Of a DNA stretch of 26,979 nt, positions 14,643-22,233 are shown piece by piece. The stretch is from JBFGCA01 sp041567315 (GTDB lineage: Bacteria; Acidobacteriota; Thermoanaerobaculia; Multivoradales; JAHEKO01). The first letter of the stretch is position 1, and each line of letters opens with the position of its first letter. The notes beneath the pieces are model-generated. The model worked only from the letters and a program-made list of their open reading frames with translations. It was not told where the DNA came from and searched no databases. Position numbers and translations under genes: made by a program. The DNA lies in contig JBFGCA010000064.1 of NCBI GenBank assembly GCA_041567315.1, positions 1 to 26,979 on the forward strand. Reading direction: 5' to 3'.

Positions 14643-16312
14643 GCCTCTCCAACTCCTCTTCACGCACCAGGAGCCAGCCACCGTCGTGGTGGAGAGCCAT
14701 TGGACCGGCGCTGGCGCTGCTCGGAGCCGCGGCCCTCGGGTCGGCCGCCTGTGATCGCTCCCGCTCGACCACCCCCGTCACCTCCGCGCCACCGACGGGC
14801 ACGCTGAACGTCGAAGTCCAGCTTCGCCCCGATCCGCCCCGCACCCGGGGCAACTCCCTCGAGATCTTTCTCCGCGACGGCGCCGGCCAGCCGGTGGACG
14901 GCGCCCGGGTCGCCGTGCGCTACACCATGCCGGCGATGGGCGCGATGCCCGAGATGCGGGGCGAGGCCCGGACCGACGAGCGCGGCGGCGGACGCTACCG
15001 GGCCCGCTTCGACCTGCCGGCGGGCGGCAGCTGGACGCTGGCGGTCGAGGCGGCGGCCGGCGACTCGGCGGTCTCCGCCGAATACGGCCTGACGGTCGGC
15101 CGCCAGGGCCTCACCGGCGGCCGGATGCGGCAGACCGGCCGATCCGGGACGCCCCCCGGCGGGCTCGACCCGGCGCCGGCCGAGACGCTCCACGCCCACG
15201 AGGGCGAGGTCGCCCACTACACCTGCTCGATGCACCCGTCGGTGCGCAGCGAGGTTCCGGGGACCTGTCCCATCTGCTCGATGGATCTGGTCCCGGTGAC
15301 CCGCCGCGAGCTGGCCACCGGAGCTATCCGCCTCGACGCCCGGCAGCGCCAGACCATCGGGGTCACCACCACCGAGGTCGAGCGGCGGCCGCTCACCACC
15401 CGCATCCGGGCGGTCGGCCGGGTGACCTGGGACGAACGGCGGCTGACCGACGTAAGCCTCAAGGTCGAGGGCTGGATCGGCCGGCTCGTGGTCGACGCCA
15501 CCGGGCAGCGGGTCGAGCACGGACAGACGCTCTTCACCTTCTACAGCCCCGAGCTCTACAGCGCCCAGCAGGAGCTGCTGGCGGCGCTCGCCAGCCAGGC
15601 CGCGGCGCGCAGCACCACCGCGCCCGAGCGCGCCGACGCCCTGGTCGCCGCCGCCCGCACCCGGCTGCGGCTCTGGGACCTGAGCGAGGCCCTGATCGAC
15701 GAGATCGTCGCCACCGGCCGGCCGCTCGAGCAGATCCCCATCGTCTCGCCGGCCGCCGGCTGGGTGGTCGAGAAGAACGTCGTCGCCGGCGCCACCGTCG
15801 AGCCCGGCGCCCGGCTCTACCGCCTCGCCGGGCTCGAGCGGGTGTGGGTCGAGGCCGAGGTCTACGAGTCGGACCTGCCGCTGGTCGCCGCCGGCCAGGA
15901 CGCCATCGTCACCCTGACCTACCTCCCGGGGCGCAGCTTTCCCGGCCGGGTGACCTTTGTCTACCCCTACCTCGACCCGGCGACCCGCACCGGCCGGGCG
16001 CGGATCGAGCTGGCCAACCCCGGGCTGGTCCTCAAGCCCGACATGTACGCCAACGTCGACCTCCACCGCGAGCTGGGCGAGTGGCTGGTGGTGCCGGAGA
16101 GCGCCGTGCTCCACGCCGGCGAGCGCAGCTTCGTCTTCCGCGATCTGGGCGGCGGGCAGCTGCGGCCCCAGGCGGTCGAGCTGGGGACCGCCGTCGAGGA
16201 CGACCTGCAGGTCCTTTCCGGCCTCGCGGAGGGCGACCTGGTGGTCACCTCCGGCAACTTCCTGGTCGCCGCCGAGGCCCGCCTCAAGCAGGCCCTGGAG
16301 AACTGGCAATGA
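14639..16312 (+). CDS. cusB: CusB-like periplasmic adaptor with YtkA/FixH-like and heavy-metal-binding domains
   Basis: A 557-residue adaptor (membrane fusion protein) linking the RND pump to the outer-membrane factor. The N-terminus has a basic stretch, a hydrophobic segment and ALGSAACDRS, an atypical lipobox, so it may be lipid-anchored. Residues about 54-145 (LNVEVQLRPDPPRTRGNSLEIFLRD, YTMPAMGAMPEMRGEA, GGRYRARFDLPAGGSWTLAVEA) look like the YtkA/FixH-like domain, with a Met-rich loop. Residues 193-222 are the short heavy-metal-binding domain HYTCSMHPS...GTCPICSMDLVPV (His193, Cys196, His199, Cys210, Cys213). The remaining part is the HlyD/CusB hairpin, lipoyl and beta-barrel region (GWIGRLVVDATGQRVEHGQTLFTFYSPEL, IVSPAAGWVVEKNVVAGATVEPG). 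Starts by ATGA overlap with the tolC-like gene and overlaps cusA the same way. E. coli CusB is about 407 residues; the extra length is the two metal-related N-terminal domains. Confidence 0.9.
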   Translation: MSLSNSSSRTRSQPPSWWRAIGPALALLGAAALGSAACDRSRSTTPVTSAPPTGTLNVEVQLRPDPPRTRGNSLEIFLRDGAGQPVDGARVAVRYTMPAMGAMPEMRGEARTDERGGGRYRARFDLPAGGSWTLAVEAAAGDSAVSAEYGLTVGRQGLTGGRMRQTGRSGTPPGGLDPAPAETLHAHEGEVAHYTCSMHPSVRSEVPGTCPICSMDLVPVTRRELATGAIRLDARQRQTIGVTTTEVERRPLTTRIRAVGRVTWDERRLTDVSLKVEGWIGRLVVDATGQRVEHGQTLFTFYSPELYSAQQELLAALASQAAARSTTAPERADALVAAARTRLRLWDLSEALIDEIVATGRPLEQIPIVSPAAGWVVEKNVVAGATVEPGARLYRLAGLERVWVEAEVYESDLPLVAAGQDAIVTLTYLPGRSFPGRVTFVYPYLDPATRTGRARIELANPGLVLKPDMYANVDLHRELGEWLVVPESAVLHAGERSFVFRDLGGGQLRPQAVELGTAVEDDLQVLSGLAEGDLVVTSGNFLVAAEARLKQALENWQ

Positions 16313-19300
16313 GCGCCGCGAGCGAGACCATGGGAGCGGGCGGCGGCGGCTGGATCGGCCGCCTGATCGCGGCCAGCGCCGCCAATCCCTGGCTGACGCT
16401 GTTCTTCGTCGCCGCCCTCGGCGTCTGGGGCTGGTACGCGCTGGCCGGCTCGCGGCTCGACGCCATCCCCGATCTGTCCGACGTCCAGGTGATCGTCTTC
16501 ACCGAGTGGCCGGGGCAGAGCCCCGACATCGTCGAGGACCAGCTCACCTATCCGATCTCCACCACCTTGCTGGCGGCGCCGCGCGTCCAGTACGTGCGCG
16601 GCCAGTCGATGTTCGGGATGTCGTTCGTCTACGTGATCTTCGAAGACGGTACCGACATCTACTGGGCGCGGTCGCGGGTGCTCGAGTACATGAACGAGGT
16701 CCAGGGCCGGCTGCCGGCCGGGGTCACGCCGACTCTGGGTCCCGACGCCACCGGCGTCGGCTGGGTGTTCCAGTACGCGCTGGTCGACCGCAGCGGCCGT
16801 CACGGCCTCGAGGAGCTGCGGGCGCTCCAGGACTGGAACCTGCGCTACGCCCTGGAGAGCGTCCCCGGGGTGGCCGAGGTCGCCCCCGTTGGCGGTTTCG
16901 TCAAGGAGTACCAGGTGCTCCTCGACCCCAACAAGCTGCAGGCCTTCGGCGTCGCCGTCCGCGAGGTGGTGCAGGCGGTGCGCGACGCCAACGAGGAGGT
17001 CGGCGGCCAGGTGCTCGATCTCTCCGCTCACGAGTACATGGTGCGGGGCCGCGGCTACGTGCGATCGCGCCGCGACCTGGAGCTGATCCCGCTCGAGGTC
17101 GGACCCACCGGCGCGCCCATCTACGTCAAGGACGTAGCCGAGGTCAAGCTGGGCCCGGCGCCGCGCCGCGGCCTGGCCGAGCTCGACGGCGAGGGCGAGG
17201 CGGTCGGCGGCATCGTGGTCATGCGCTACGGCGAGAACGCCCTGCGCACCATCGACCGGGTCAAGGAGCGGCTGGCCGAGGTCGAGCGCAGCCTGCCCGA
17301 GGGGGTCGAGGTCGTCGTCACCTACGACCGCTCGGACCTGATCCGCGCCTCGATCGACACCCTCCGGCACACCCTGCTCGAGGAGATGCTGGTGGTCAGC
17401 CTGGTGATCTTCGCCTTCCTGCTCCACGCCCGCAGCTCGCTGGTGGTCATCGTCACCCTGCCGCTGGCGGTGCTGGCCTCGTTCATCCCGATGTTCTACC
17501 AGGGCCTCACCGCCAACATCATGTCGCTGGGCGGCATCGCGGTGGCGATCGGCGCCATGGTCGACGCCGCCATCATCCTGATCGAGAACGTCCACAAGCG
17601 GCTCGAGCAGTGGGAGGCGGCCGGGAGAACCGAATCGCGTCGCCAGGTGATGGTCACGGCCATGCAGGAGGTGGGGCCGTCGATCTTCTTCTCGCTGCTG
17701 GTGATCACCGTCTCGTTCCTTCCCGTCTTCACCCTGGAGGGGGTCGAGGGCCGGCTGTTCAAGCCTCTGGCCTTCACCAAGACCTACTCGATGGGCTTCG
17801 CCGCGGTGCTGTCGGTGACCCTCACCCCGGCGCTGGCCGCGCTGGTCGTCCGCGGGCGGATCCGGCGCGAGGAGCACAACCCCCTCAACCGCCTGCTGAT
17901 CGCCCTCTACGTCCCGGTGGTGCGCTTCGTGGTCCGCTTCCGGTGGCCGGTAGTGGTCGCCGCCGTGCTGGTGGTGGCCGCTACCTTACCGGTCTTTCTC
18001 ACCCTCGAGAGCGAGTTCATGCCGCCGCTCAACGAAGGCGTGCTGCTCTACATGCCGACCGCGCCGCCCGGGATGTCGATGAGCGAGGCGGCGGTGGTGC
18101 TGCAGTCGATGGACCGCCGGCTCAAGCAGTTCCCCGAGGTGGAGCGGGTGTTCGGCAAGATGGGGCGCGCCGAGTCGGCCACCGACCCCGCCCCGATCGG
18201 CATGGTCGAGACGGTGGTGGTCCTCAAGCCCCGCGAACAGTGGCGCGCCGGCCTCACCTGGGACGGGCTCATCACCGAGATGGACGAGGCGCTCACCTAC
18301 CCCGGCATGCCGAACATCTGGTGGATGCCGATCCAGACCCGCACCGAGATGCTGGCCACCGGCATCCGCGCGCCGCTGGGGATCAAGGTCTTCGGCGACG
18401 ACCTGGCGACGATCGAGACGGCGGCGGTGGCGATCGAGCGGGCGGTGGCCGGCGTCCGCGGCACTCGCAGCGCCTTCGCCGACCGTTCGACCGGCGGTTT
18501 CTATCTCGACGTCACCATCGACCGCCAGAGCGCCGCCCGCTACGGTCTGCGCGCCGCCGACGTCAACGCCGTGGTGGCGAGCGCCGTCGGCGGGCTGCGG
18601 GTGGCCGAGACGGTCGAGGGCCGCGAGCGCTACCCGGTGAGCGTCCGCTACGCCCGCGACTTCCGCGAGGAGCCGCGAGCGCTCGAGCGGGTGCTGGTGC
18701 AGACGCCGGCGGGCGCCCAGGTGCCGCTGCGCCAGGTGGCGACGATCTCGTTCGCCACCGGCCCGCCGATGATCCGCAGCGAGGACGGCAAGCTGGTGGG
18801 CTACGTCTTCGTCGACCCCGGCGAGCGCGCCATCGCCGACTACGTCGACGAGGCCCGCCGGGTGGTGGCGTCGGGCGTGCGGCTGCCGGCCGGCGTGCGG
18901 CTCGAGTGGGCCGGGCAGTTCCGCTACTTCGAGCGCGCCAAGCAACGGCTCAAGCTGGTGCTGCCGGTGACGCTGGCGCTGATCTGTCTGCTGCTGTGGA
19001 TCAACACCCGCTCGCTGACCGAGGTCTGGATCGTCCTGCTGGCGGTTCCCTTCTCGCTGGTGGGGGCGGTCTGGCTGTTGTGGCTGCTCGAGTACAACCT
19101 GAGCGTCGCGGTCTGGGTCGGGCTCATCGCCCTGGCCGGCCTCGACGCCGAGACCGGCGTCGTCATGCTGCTCTATCTCAAGCTCGCCTGGGGCCGCTGG
19201 CAGCGCGAGGGCCGGCTGCTGACGCTCGCCGACCTGCGCGAGGCGATCGTCGACGGCGCCGCCCGCCGCATCCGCCCCAAGCTGATGACCGTGCTGACGC

Positions 19301-19488
19301 TGTTCATCGGGCTGCTGCCGGTGCTGTGGTCCACCGGCACCGGCGCCGACGTCATGAAGCGCATCGCGGCGCCCATGGTCGGCGGCACGCTGACCTCGTT
19401 CCTGCTCGAGCTCACCGTCTACCCGGCGATCTTCGCCATCTGGAAGGCCCGCCAGCTGCCACCGGCGGCGCCGGAGTCGGCCGCCTGA
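16309..19488 (+). CDS. cusA: CusA-like RND copper/silver efflux pump
   Basis: A 1059-residue inner-membrane heavy-metal RND transporter driven by the proton gradient. The periplasmic methionines used for Cu(I)/Ag(I) relay in E. coli CusA (M573, M623, M672, as I recall) have counterparts Met582 (LLYMPTAPPG), Met632 (PIGMVET) and Met681 (RTEMLATGI) with identical spacing of 50 and 49 residues, which argues for monovalent Cu/Ag rather than Co/Zn/Cd. Proton-relay candidates are Asp419 in TM4 (IGAMVDAAIILIENVHK), Glu948 (GLDAETGVV) and Lys991 (RIRPKLMT). The N-terminal helix is followed by SRLDAIPDLSDVQVIVFTEWPGQSP, the family signature. ATG at 16309 overlaps the cusB stop (ATGA). An SD-like AAAGGAGG follows the stop but has no gene behind it. 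The end faces the GNAT gene across a 35-nt convergent gap. Confidence 0.95.
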   Translation: MSAASETMGAGGGGWIGRLIAASAANPWLTLFFVAALGVWGWYALAGSRLDAIPDLSDVQVIVFTEWPGQSPDIVEDQLTYPISTTLLAAPRVQYVRGQSMFGMSFVYVIFEDGTDIYWARSRVLEYMNEVQGRLPAGVTPTLGPDATGVGWVFQYALVDRSGRHGLEELRALQDWNLRYALESVPGVAEVAPVGGFVKEYQVLLDPNKLQAFGVAVREVVQAVRDANEEVGGQVLDLSAHEYMVRGRGYVRSRRDLELIPLEVGPTGAPIYVKDVAEVKLGPAPRRGLAELDGEGEAVGGIVVMRYGENALRTIDRVKERLAEVERSLPEGVEVVVTYDRSDLIRASIDTLRHTLLEEMLVVSLVIFAFLLHARSSLVVIVTLPLAVLASFIPMFYQGLTANIMSLGGIAVAIGAMVDAAIILIENVHKRLEQWEAAGRTESRRQVMVTAMQEVGPSIFFSLLVITVSFLPVFTLEGVEGRLFKPLAFTKTYSMGFAAVLSVTLTPALAALVVRGRIRREEHNPLNRLLIALYVPVVRFVVRFRWPVVVAAVLVVAATLPVFLTLESEFMPPLNEGVLLYMPTAPPGMSMSEAAVVLQSMDRRLKQFPEVERVFGKMGRAESATDPAPIGMVETVVVLKPREQWRAGLTWDGLITEMDEALTYPGMPNIWWMPIQTRTEMLATGIRAPLGIKVFGDDLATIETAAVAIERAVAGVRGTRSAFADRSTGGFYLDVTIDRQSAARYGLRAADVNAVVASAVGGLRVAETVEGRERYPVSVRYARDFREEPRALERVLVQTPAGAQVPLRQVATISFATGPPMIRSEDGKLVGYVFVDPGERAIADYVDEARRVVASGVRLPAGVRLEWAGQFRYFERAKQRLKLVLPVTLALICLLLWINTRSLTEVWIVLLAVPFSLVGAVWLLWLLEYNLSVAVWVGLIALAGLDAETGVVMLLYLKLAWGRWQREGRLLTLADLREAIVDGAARRIRPKLMTVLTLFIGLLPVLWSTGTGADVMKRIAAPMVGGTLTSFLLELTVYPAIFAIWKARQLPPAAPESAA

Positions 19489-19513
19489 AAGGAGGACGCC
19501 GACCCCACCGCGG

Positions 19514-19540
19514 CGGCGCCCGCCTACTCCTCGGGCGCCG
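19514..19540. terminator. Hairpin between convergent cusA and acetyltransferase ends
   Basis: CGGCGCCCG (19514-19522) and CGGGCGCCG (19532-19540) form a perfect 9-bp stem with a 9-nt loop that contains the acetyltransferase stop codon. No T-run follows on either strand, but its place between two convergent operons suggests a bidirectional transcription stop or stabilising element. Confidence 0.45.
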
Positions 19541-20024
19541 TCGGGTCGATGGGGCGCTCGAGACAGAGGCGGCCCGCGGGCACGAAGCCCTGGTCGCGGC
19601 AGAAGGCCAGCAGGTCGAAGTCGTCCCAGGGGACCTCGGTGCGCAGGGTGGCGACCCGCAGCGCCCCGAGGTTGAGACGTAGCTGGCGCAGCAGGGCCTC
19701 GCCCACCCGGCGGCGGCGGCTGGCGGGGTCGACGGCGATGGCGTCGAGGGTGGCCGACGGCTCGCTGACCCCGAACTCGCCGTAGAAGACGGTGGCCACC
19801 ACGAAGCCGGTGACCCGGCCGTCGAGCTCGGCGACCAGCGACAGGTGGACGTCCGAGTCCCGCAGGCCGCGCTCGAGCAGCCGGCCGAAGTAGCGCGGCC
19901 GCCGCCGCCCGCTGGCCGCCGCGTCGATGGCGACGACCGCCTCGAGGTCGCTGGCCCGCAGGGCGCGGACCGGCACCGCGTCGGTCTCGAGGATGCCCGG
20001 CTCGGTCTGGGGTTCGCTGTTCAT
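19524..20024 (-). CDS. GNAT-family N-acetyltransferase, last gene of the benzoyl-CoA operon
   Basis: A 166-residue acetyl-CoA-dependent acetyltransferase of the GNAT fold. VRALRASDLEAVVAIDAAASG is the usual N-terminal strand/helix, LSLVAELDGRVTGFVVATVFYGEFG covers strands 2-4, ATLDAIAVDPASRRRRVGEALLRQL is motif A with the RRRVGEA pyrophosphate loop, and LLAFCRDQGFVPAGRLCLERPI is the C-terminal part. It starts at ATG 20022-20024, overlapping the bcrD stop in ATGA, so it is translated with the reductase genes. Rhodopseudomonas palustris has the GNAT BadL in its benzoate gene region, reported to acetylate aminobenzoates, and lysine acetylation of acyl-CoA ligases by Pat-type GNATs is also known there. 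Either role, or maturation of the reductase, would fit; the sequence does not decide. Confidence 0.85.
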   Translation of the reverse strand: MNSEPQTEPGILETDAVPVRALRASDLEAVVAIDAAASGRRRPRYFGRLLERGLRDSDVHLSLVAELDGRVTGFVVATVFYGEFGVSEPSATLDAIAVDPASRRRRVGEALLRQLRLNLGALRVATLRTEVPWDDFDLLAFCRDQGFVPAGRLCLERPIDPTAPEE

Positions 20025-20914
20025 CTCGATGCTCCTTCGCCCGTACGGACCGTGGCTGCGGCGCTCTCCCCATCCGCCACCCCCCGCCGCTCGAGGACCC
20101 GGTGGCGGAAGCCGCCCCACAGGGCGGCGCCGAGGGCGCCGGCGTAGATCGAGTGGGGATGGGTGTGGATGGCGAGCTCGGCGCCGTCCTCGGCGGCCTT
20201 CTCGCGCATCGCCTGCGCCAGTCCCTCGTCGGCGGCGAGACCGCCGGTGAGCAGCACGTGCTCTTCGGCGCCGGCCGCCCGCAGCAGCTTGAGGTAGCGC
20301 CCCGCCATCGACTGGTGGATCCCCTTGAGGATGTCGGCGGTGGCGATCCCGCGGCTCACCATGTTGATGACGTCGGTCTCGGCGAGGACCGCGCAGATGC
20401 TGGAGACCGGCTCGGGCCGGGTCGCCCGGCAGGAGAGCGGCCCCACGTCGTCGAGGGTCACCCCCAGGTAGCGCGAGACGTTCTCCAGGAACTGCCCCGA
20501 CCCGGAGGCGCACTGGCTGGTCATCCGGTAGCCGAGGACTTTGCTGCGGGGGTCGATCTTCATCGCCCGGGCGTGGAGCGCGCCGACGTCCAGCACCGCC
20601 CGCGCCTCGGGCACCAGGTAGACGGCACCGCGGGCGTGGGTGGTCATGCCGTAGAAGTGGCCGCGCCGGAACTCCACCAGCTCCCCCTCGCCGGTGCTGG
20701 CCACGTAGGCCAGGTCGTCGATCGCCAGCCCGGCCTCGGCGAGCGCCGCCCGCCAGCCCTCTTCGATCACCGATCTCAGGTCGCGGCGGCGGATGCGATC
20801 GGTGCGCAGACCCAGGATCTCCCCCCCACCATCGCCGTCGAGCCGCATCAGGGCGAACTTGACGGCGCTCGAGCCGACGTCGACCCCGGCGGTGAGCAGC
20901 CCGCCGCCGCTCAT
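20021..20914 (-). CDS. bcrD: Benzoyl-CoA reductase subunit BcrD (ATPase/activator subunit)
   Basis: A 297-residue ASKHA-fold ATPase of the BcrAD/BadFG/HgdC family. With BcrA it forms the module that couples ATP hydrolysis to electron transfer from ferredoxin to the catalytic BcrBC module. The start TAGVDVGSSAVKFALMRLDG is the phosphate-1 loop, and LDVGALHARAMKID is the place of the usual DIGGQD-type motif, here with Leu-Asp-Val-Gly. TSQCASGSGQFLENVSRYLG and SSICAVLAETDVINMVSRG hold the two Cys that share a [4Fe-4S] cluster with BcrA. VLLTGGLAADEGL is the adenosine motif, and SIYAGALGAALWGGFR closes the fold. Thauera BcrD is about 282 residues, so length agrees. It overlaps bcrA (ATGA) upstream and the GNAT gene (ATGA) downstream. 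Confidence 0.93.
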   Translation of the reverse strand: MSGGGLLTAGVDVGSSAVKFALMRLDGDGGGEILGLRTDRIRRRDLRSVIEEGWRAALAEAGLAIDDLAYVASTGEGELVEFRRGHFYGMTTHARGAVYLVPEARAVLDVGALHARAMKIDPRSKVLGYRMTSQCASGSGQFLENVSRYLGVTLDDVGPLSCRATRPEPVSSICAVLAETDVINMVSRGIATADILKGIHQSMAGRYLKLLRAAGAEEHVLLTGGLAADEGLAQAMREKAAEDGAELAIHTHPHSIYAGALGAALWGGFRHRVLERRGVADGESAAATVRTGEGASR

Positions 20915-22233
20915 GCCGCCCGCTCCCCCGCCCGGCGGGCGAACAACGCCGCCCCCAGGGCGCCGGTGTAGATCGAGTCGGGCGAGATGTTCAGCGTGCG
21001 CCGACCGTAGCTCTCCTCGACCAGCTCGGCGAGCGCCGCCACCGCCGCCGGGTTGCGGGCCACGCCGCCGGTGAAGGTGAACTGCTCCTCGATCCCCCCC
21101 GAGCGGGCGAGCAGCGACAGGGCGCGCAGGATGATCGCCCGGTGCAGCCCGGCCAGGATGTCCTCGCGGCGCTGGCCCAGCGACAGCCGCTCGCGCAGCT
21201 CAGCGCCGGCGAATACCGTGCAGGTCGAGTTGATCTTGATCCGGCAGGTCGACTGCTGGGCGAGCGGTCCCAGCTCGTGGAGCCCGAGGCTCATCTCGTC
21301 GGCGTTGTAGCCGAGGTAGCGGCCGCAGCCGGCGGCACAGCGGTCGTTCATCTGGAAGCCGGTGACGATGCCGTCGGCGTCCACCTGGATGGCCTTGGTG
21401 TCCTGCCCGCCGATGTCGAGCACCGTCCGGGTGCCCGGGAACAGGGCGTGGGCGCCGAGGCCGTGGCAGAGGATCTCGCTGCGGATCTGCTCCTTGGGGA
21501 AAGGCAGCCTCGCCCGCCCGTAGCCGGTGCCGACGGTGCCCACCTCCTCCAGCTCGACCGCCCGCGCCGCCTCGACGGCGGCGTGCAGCCTGGCGGCCCG
21601 CTCGCCGAGCCGCCGGGCGGACCGCTCCAGGCTCGCCGCCAGCGCCTCGTCGACGACCCGCTCCATGGCGCCGTCGCCGGCGCTGCTCTCGACCGGCAGG
21701 ATCGCCTGGTCGAACAGCCCGCTCAGCAGCTCGAAGTCGATCCCCCGCGGCTCGGCCAGCCGGCCGGCCAGGGCGACGTAGTCGGCCGCCGCCAGATCGC
21801 GGAAAAAGTCGCTCTTGCGCACCGCCAGCGCCCCGAAGTGGCCCGCCGCCGCCTGCTCCATCCCGTCCACGATCCGCTCGACGACCGCGACCAGCGGCTG
21901 CCGGTAGTCGCGGTGCCGCGGCGCTTCGGCGGCGGTGATCAGCTCGTCGCGCAGCCGCGCCAGCTGGCGGCGGTGATCGCCCAGCCGGAAGATGCGGTCG
22001 AGCCCCGCCAGGAAACCGTCCCTCTCCTCCGCGAGCGCCGGATCGGCGGCCAGCGCCTCGCTCACCAGCCCGAAGCGGGCGGCGGCAAACGCCTGCTCGC
22101 GGGCCACCCCGCTGGCGACGTGGTAGTCCGAACGGCTGTTGGTGATGCCGCGGCCCAGCACCCGCCCCCCCTCGTCGAGGATCAGCGCCTTGGTGGTGGT
22201 GGAGCCGAGGTCGATGCCGACGAAGACTCTCAT
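20911..22233 (-). CDS. bcrA: Benzoyl-CoA reductase subunit BcrA (ATPase/activator subunit)
   Basis: A 440-residue ASKHA ATPase, the larger partner of BcrD. VFVGIDLGSTTTKALILDEGGRVLG is the phosphate-1 loop, TVLDIGGQDTKAIQVDADG the phosphate-2/connect motif, NDRCAAGCGRYLGYNADEMS and KINSTCTVFAGAELRERLSLG the cluster-binding Cys segments, and QFTFTGGVARNPAAV the adenosine motif; SPDSIYTGALGAALFA closes the domain. The central region (residues about 55-230) is the extra segment that makes BcrA/BadF about 440 residues; the Azoarcus BzdP/BzdQ pair is made of two short subunits, so this size points to the Thauera/Rhodopseudomonas subtype. The start ATG at 22231-22233 overlaps the bcrB stop (ATGA) and the end overlaps bcrD the same way. 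The reaction is ATP-driven, ferredoxin-dependent two-electron ring reduction in the cytoplasm and needs low oxygen. Confidence 0.95.
   Translation of the reverse strand: MRVFVGIDLGSTTTKALILDEGGRVLGRGITNSRSDYHVASGVAREQAFAAARFGLVSEALAADPALAEERDGFLAGLDRIFRLGDHRRQLARLRDELITAAEAPRHRDYRQPLVAVVERIVDGMEQAAAGHFGALAVRKSDFFRDLAAADYVALAGRLAEPRGIDFELLSGLFDQAILPVESSAGDGAMERVVDEALAASLERSARRLGERAARLHAAVEAARAVELEEVGTVGTGYGRARLPFPKEQIRSEILCHGLGAHALFPGTRTVLDIGGQDTKAIQVDADGIVTGFQMNDRCAAGCGRYLGYNADEMSLGLHELGPLAQQSTCRIKINSTCTVFAGAELRERLSLGQRREDILAGLHRAIILRALSLLARSGGIEEQFTFTGGVARNPAAVAALAELVEESYGRRTLNISPDSIYTGALGAALFARRAGERAA

Noticed and set aside
15957..19682. Plus-strand open frame of 1241 codons
   Set aside because: It is an out-of-frame shadow of cusB/cusA in GC-rich DNA, Arg/Pro-rich, and runs past the real stop into the opposing gene.
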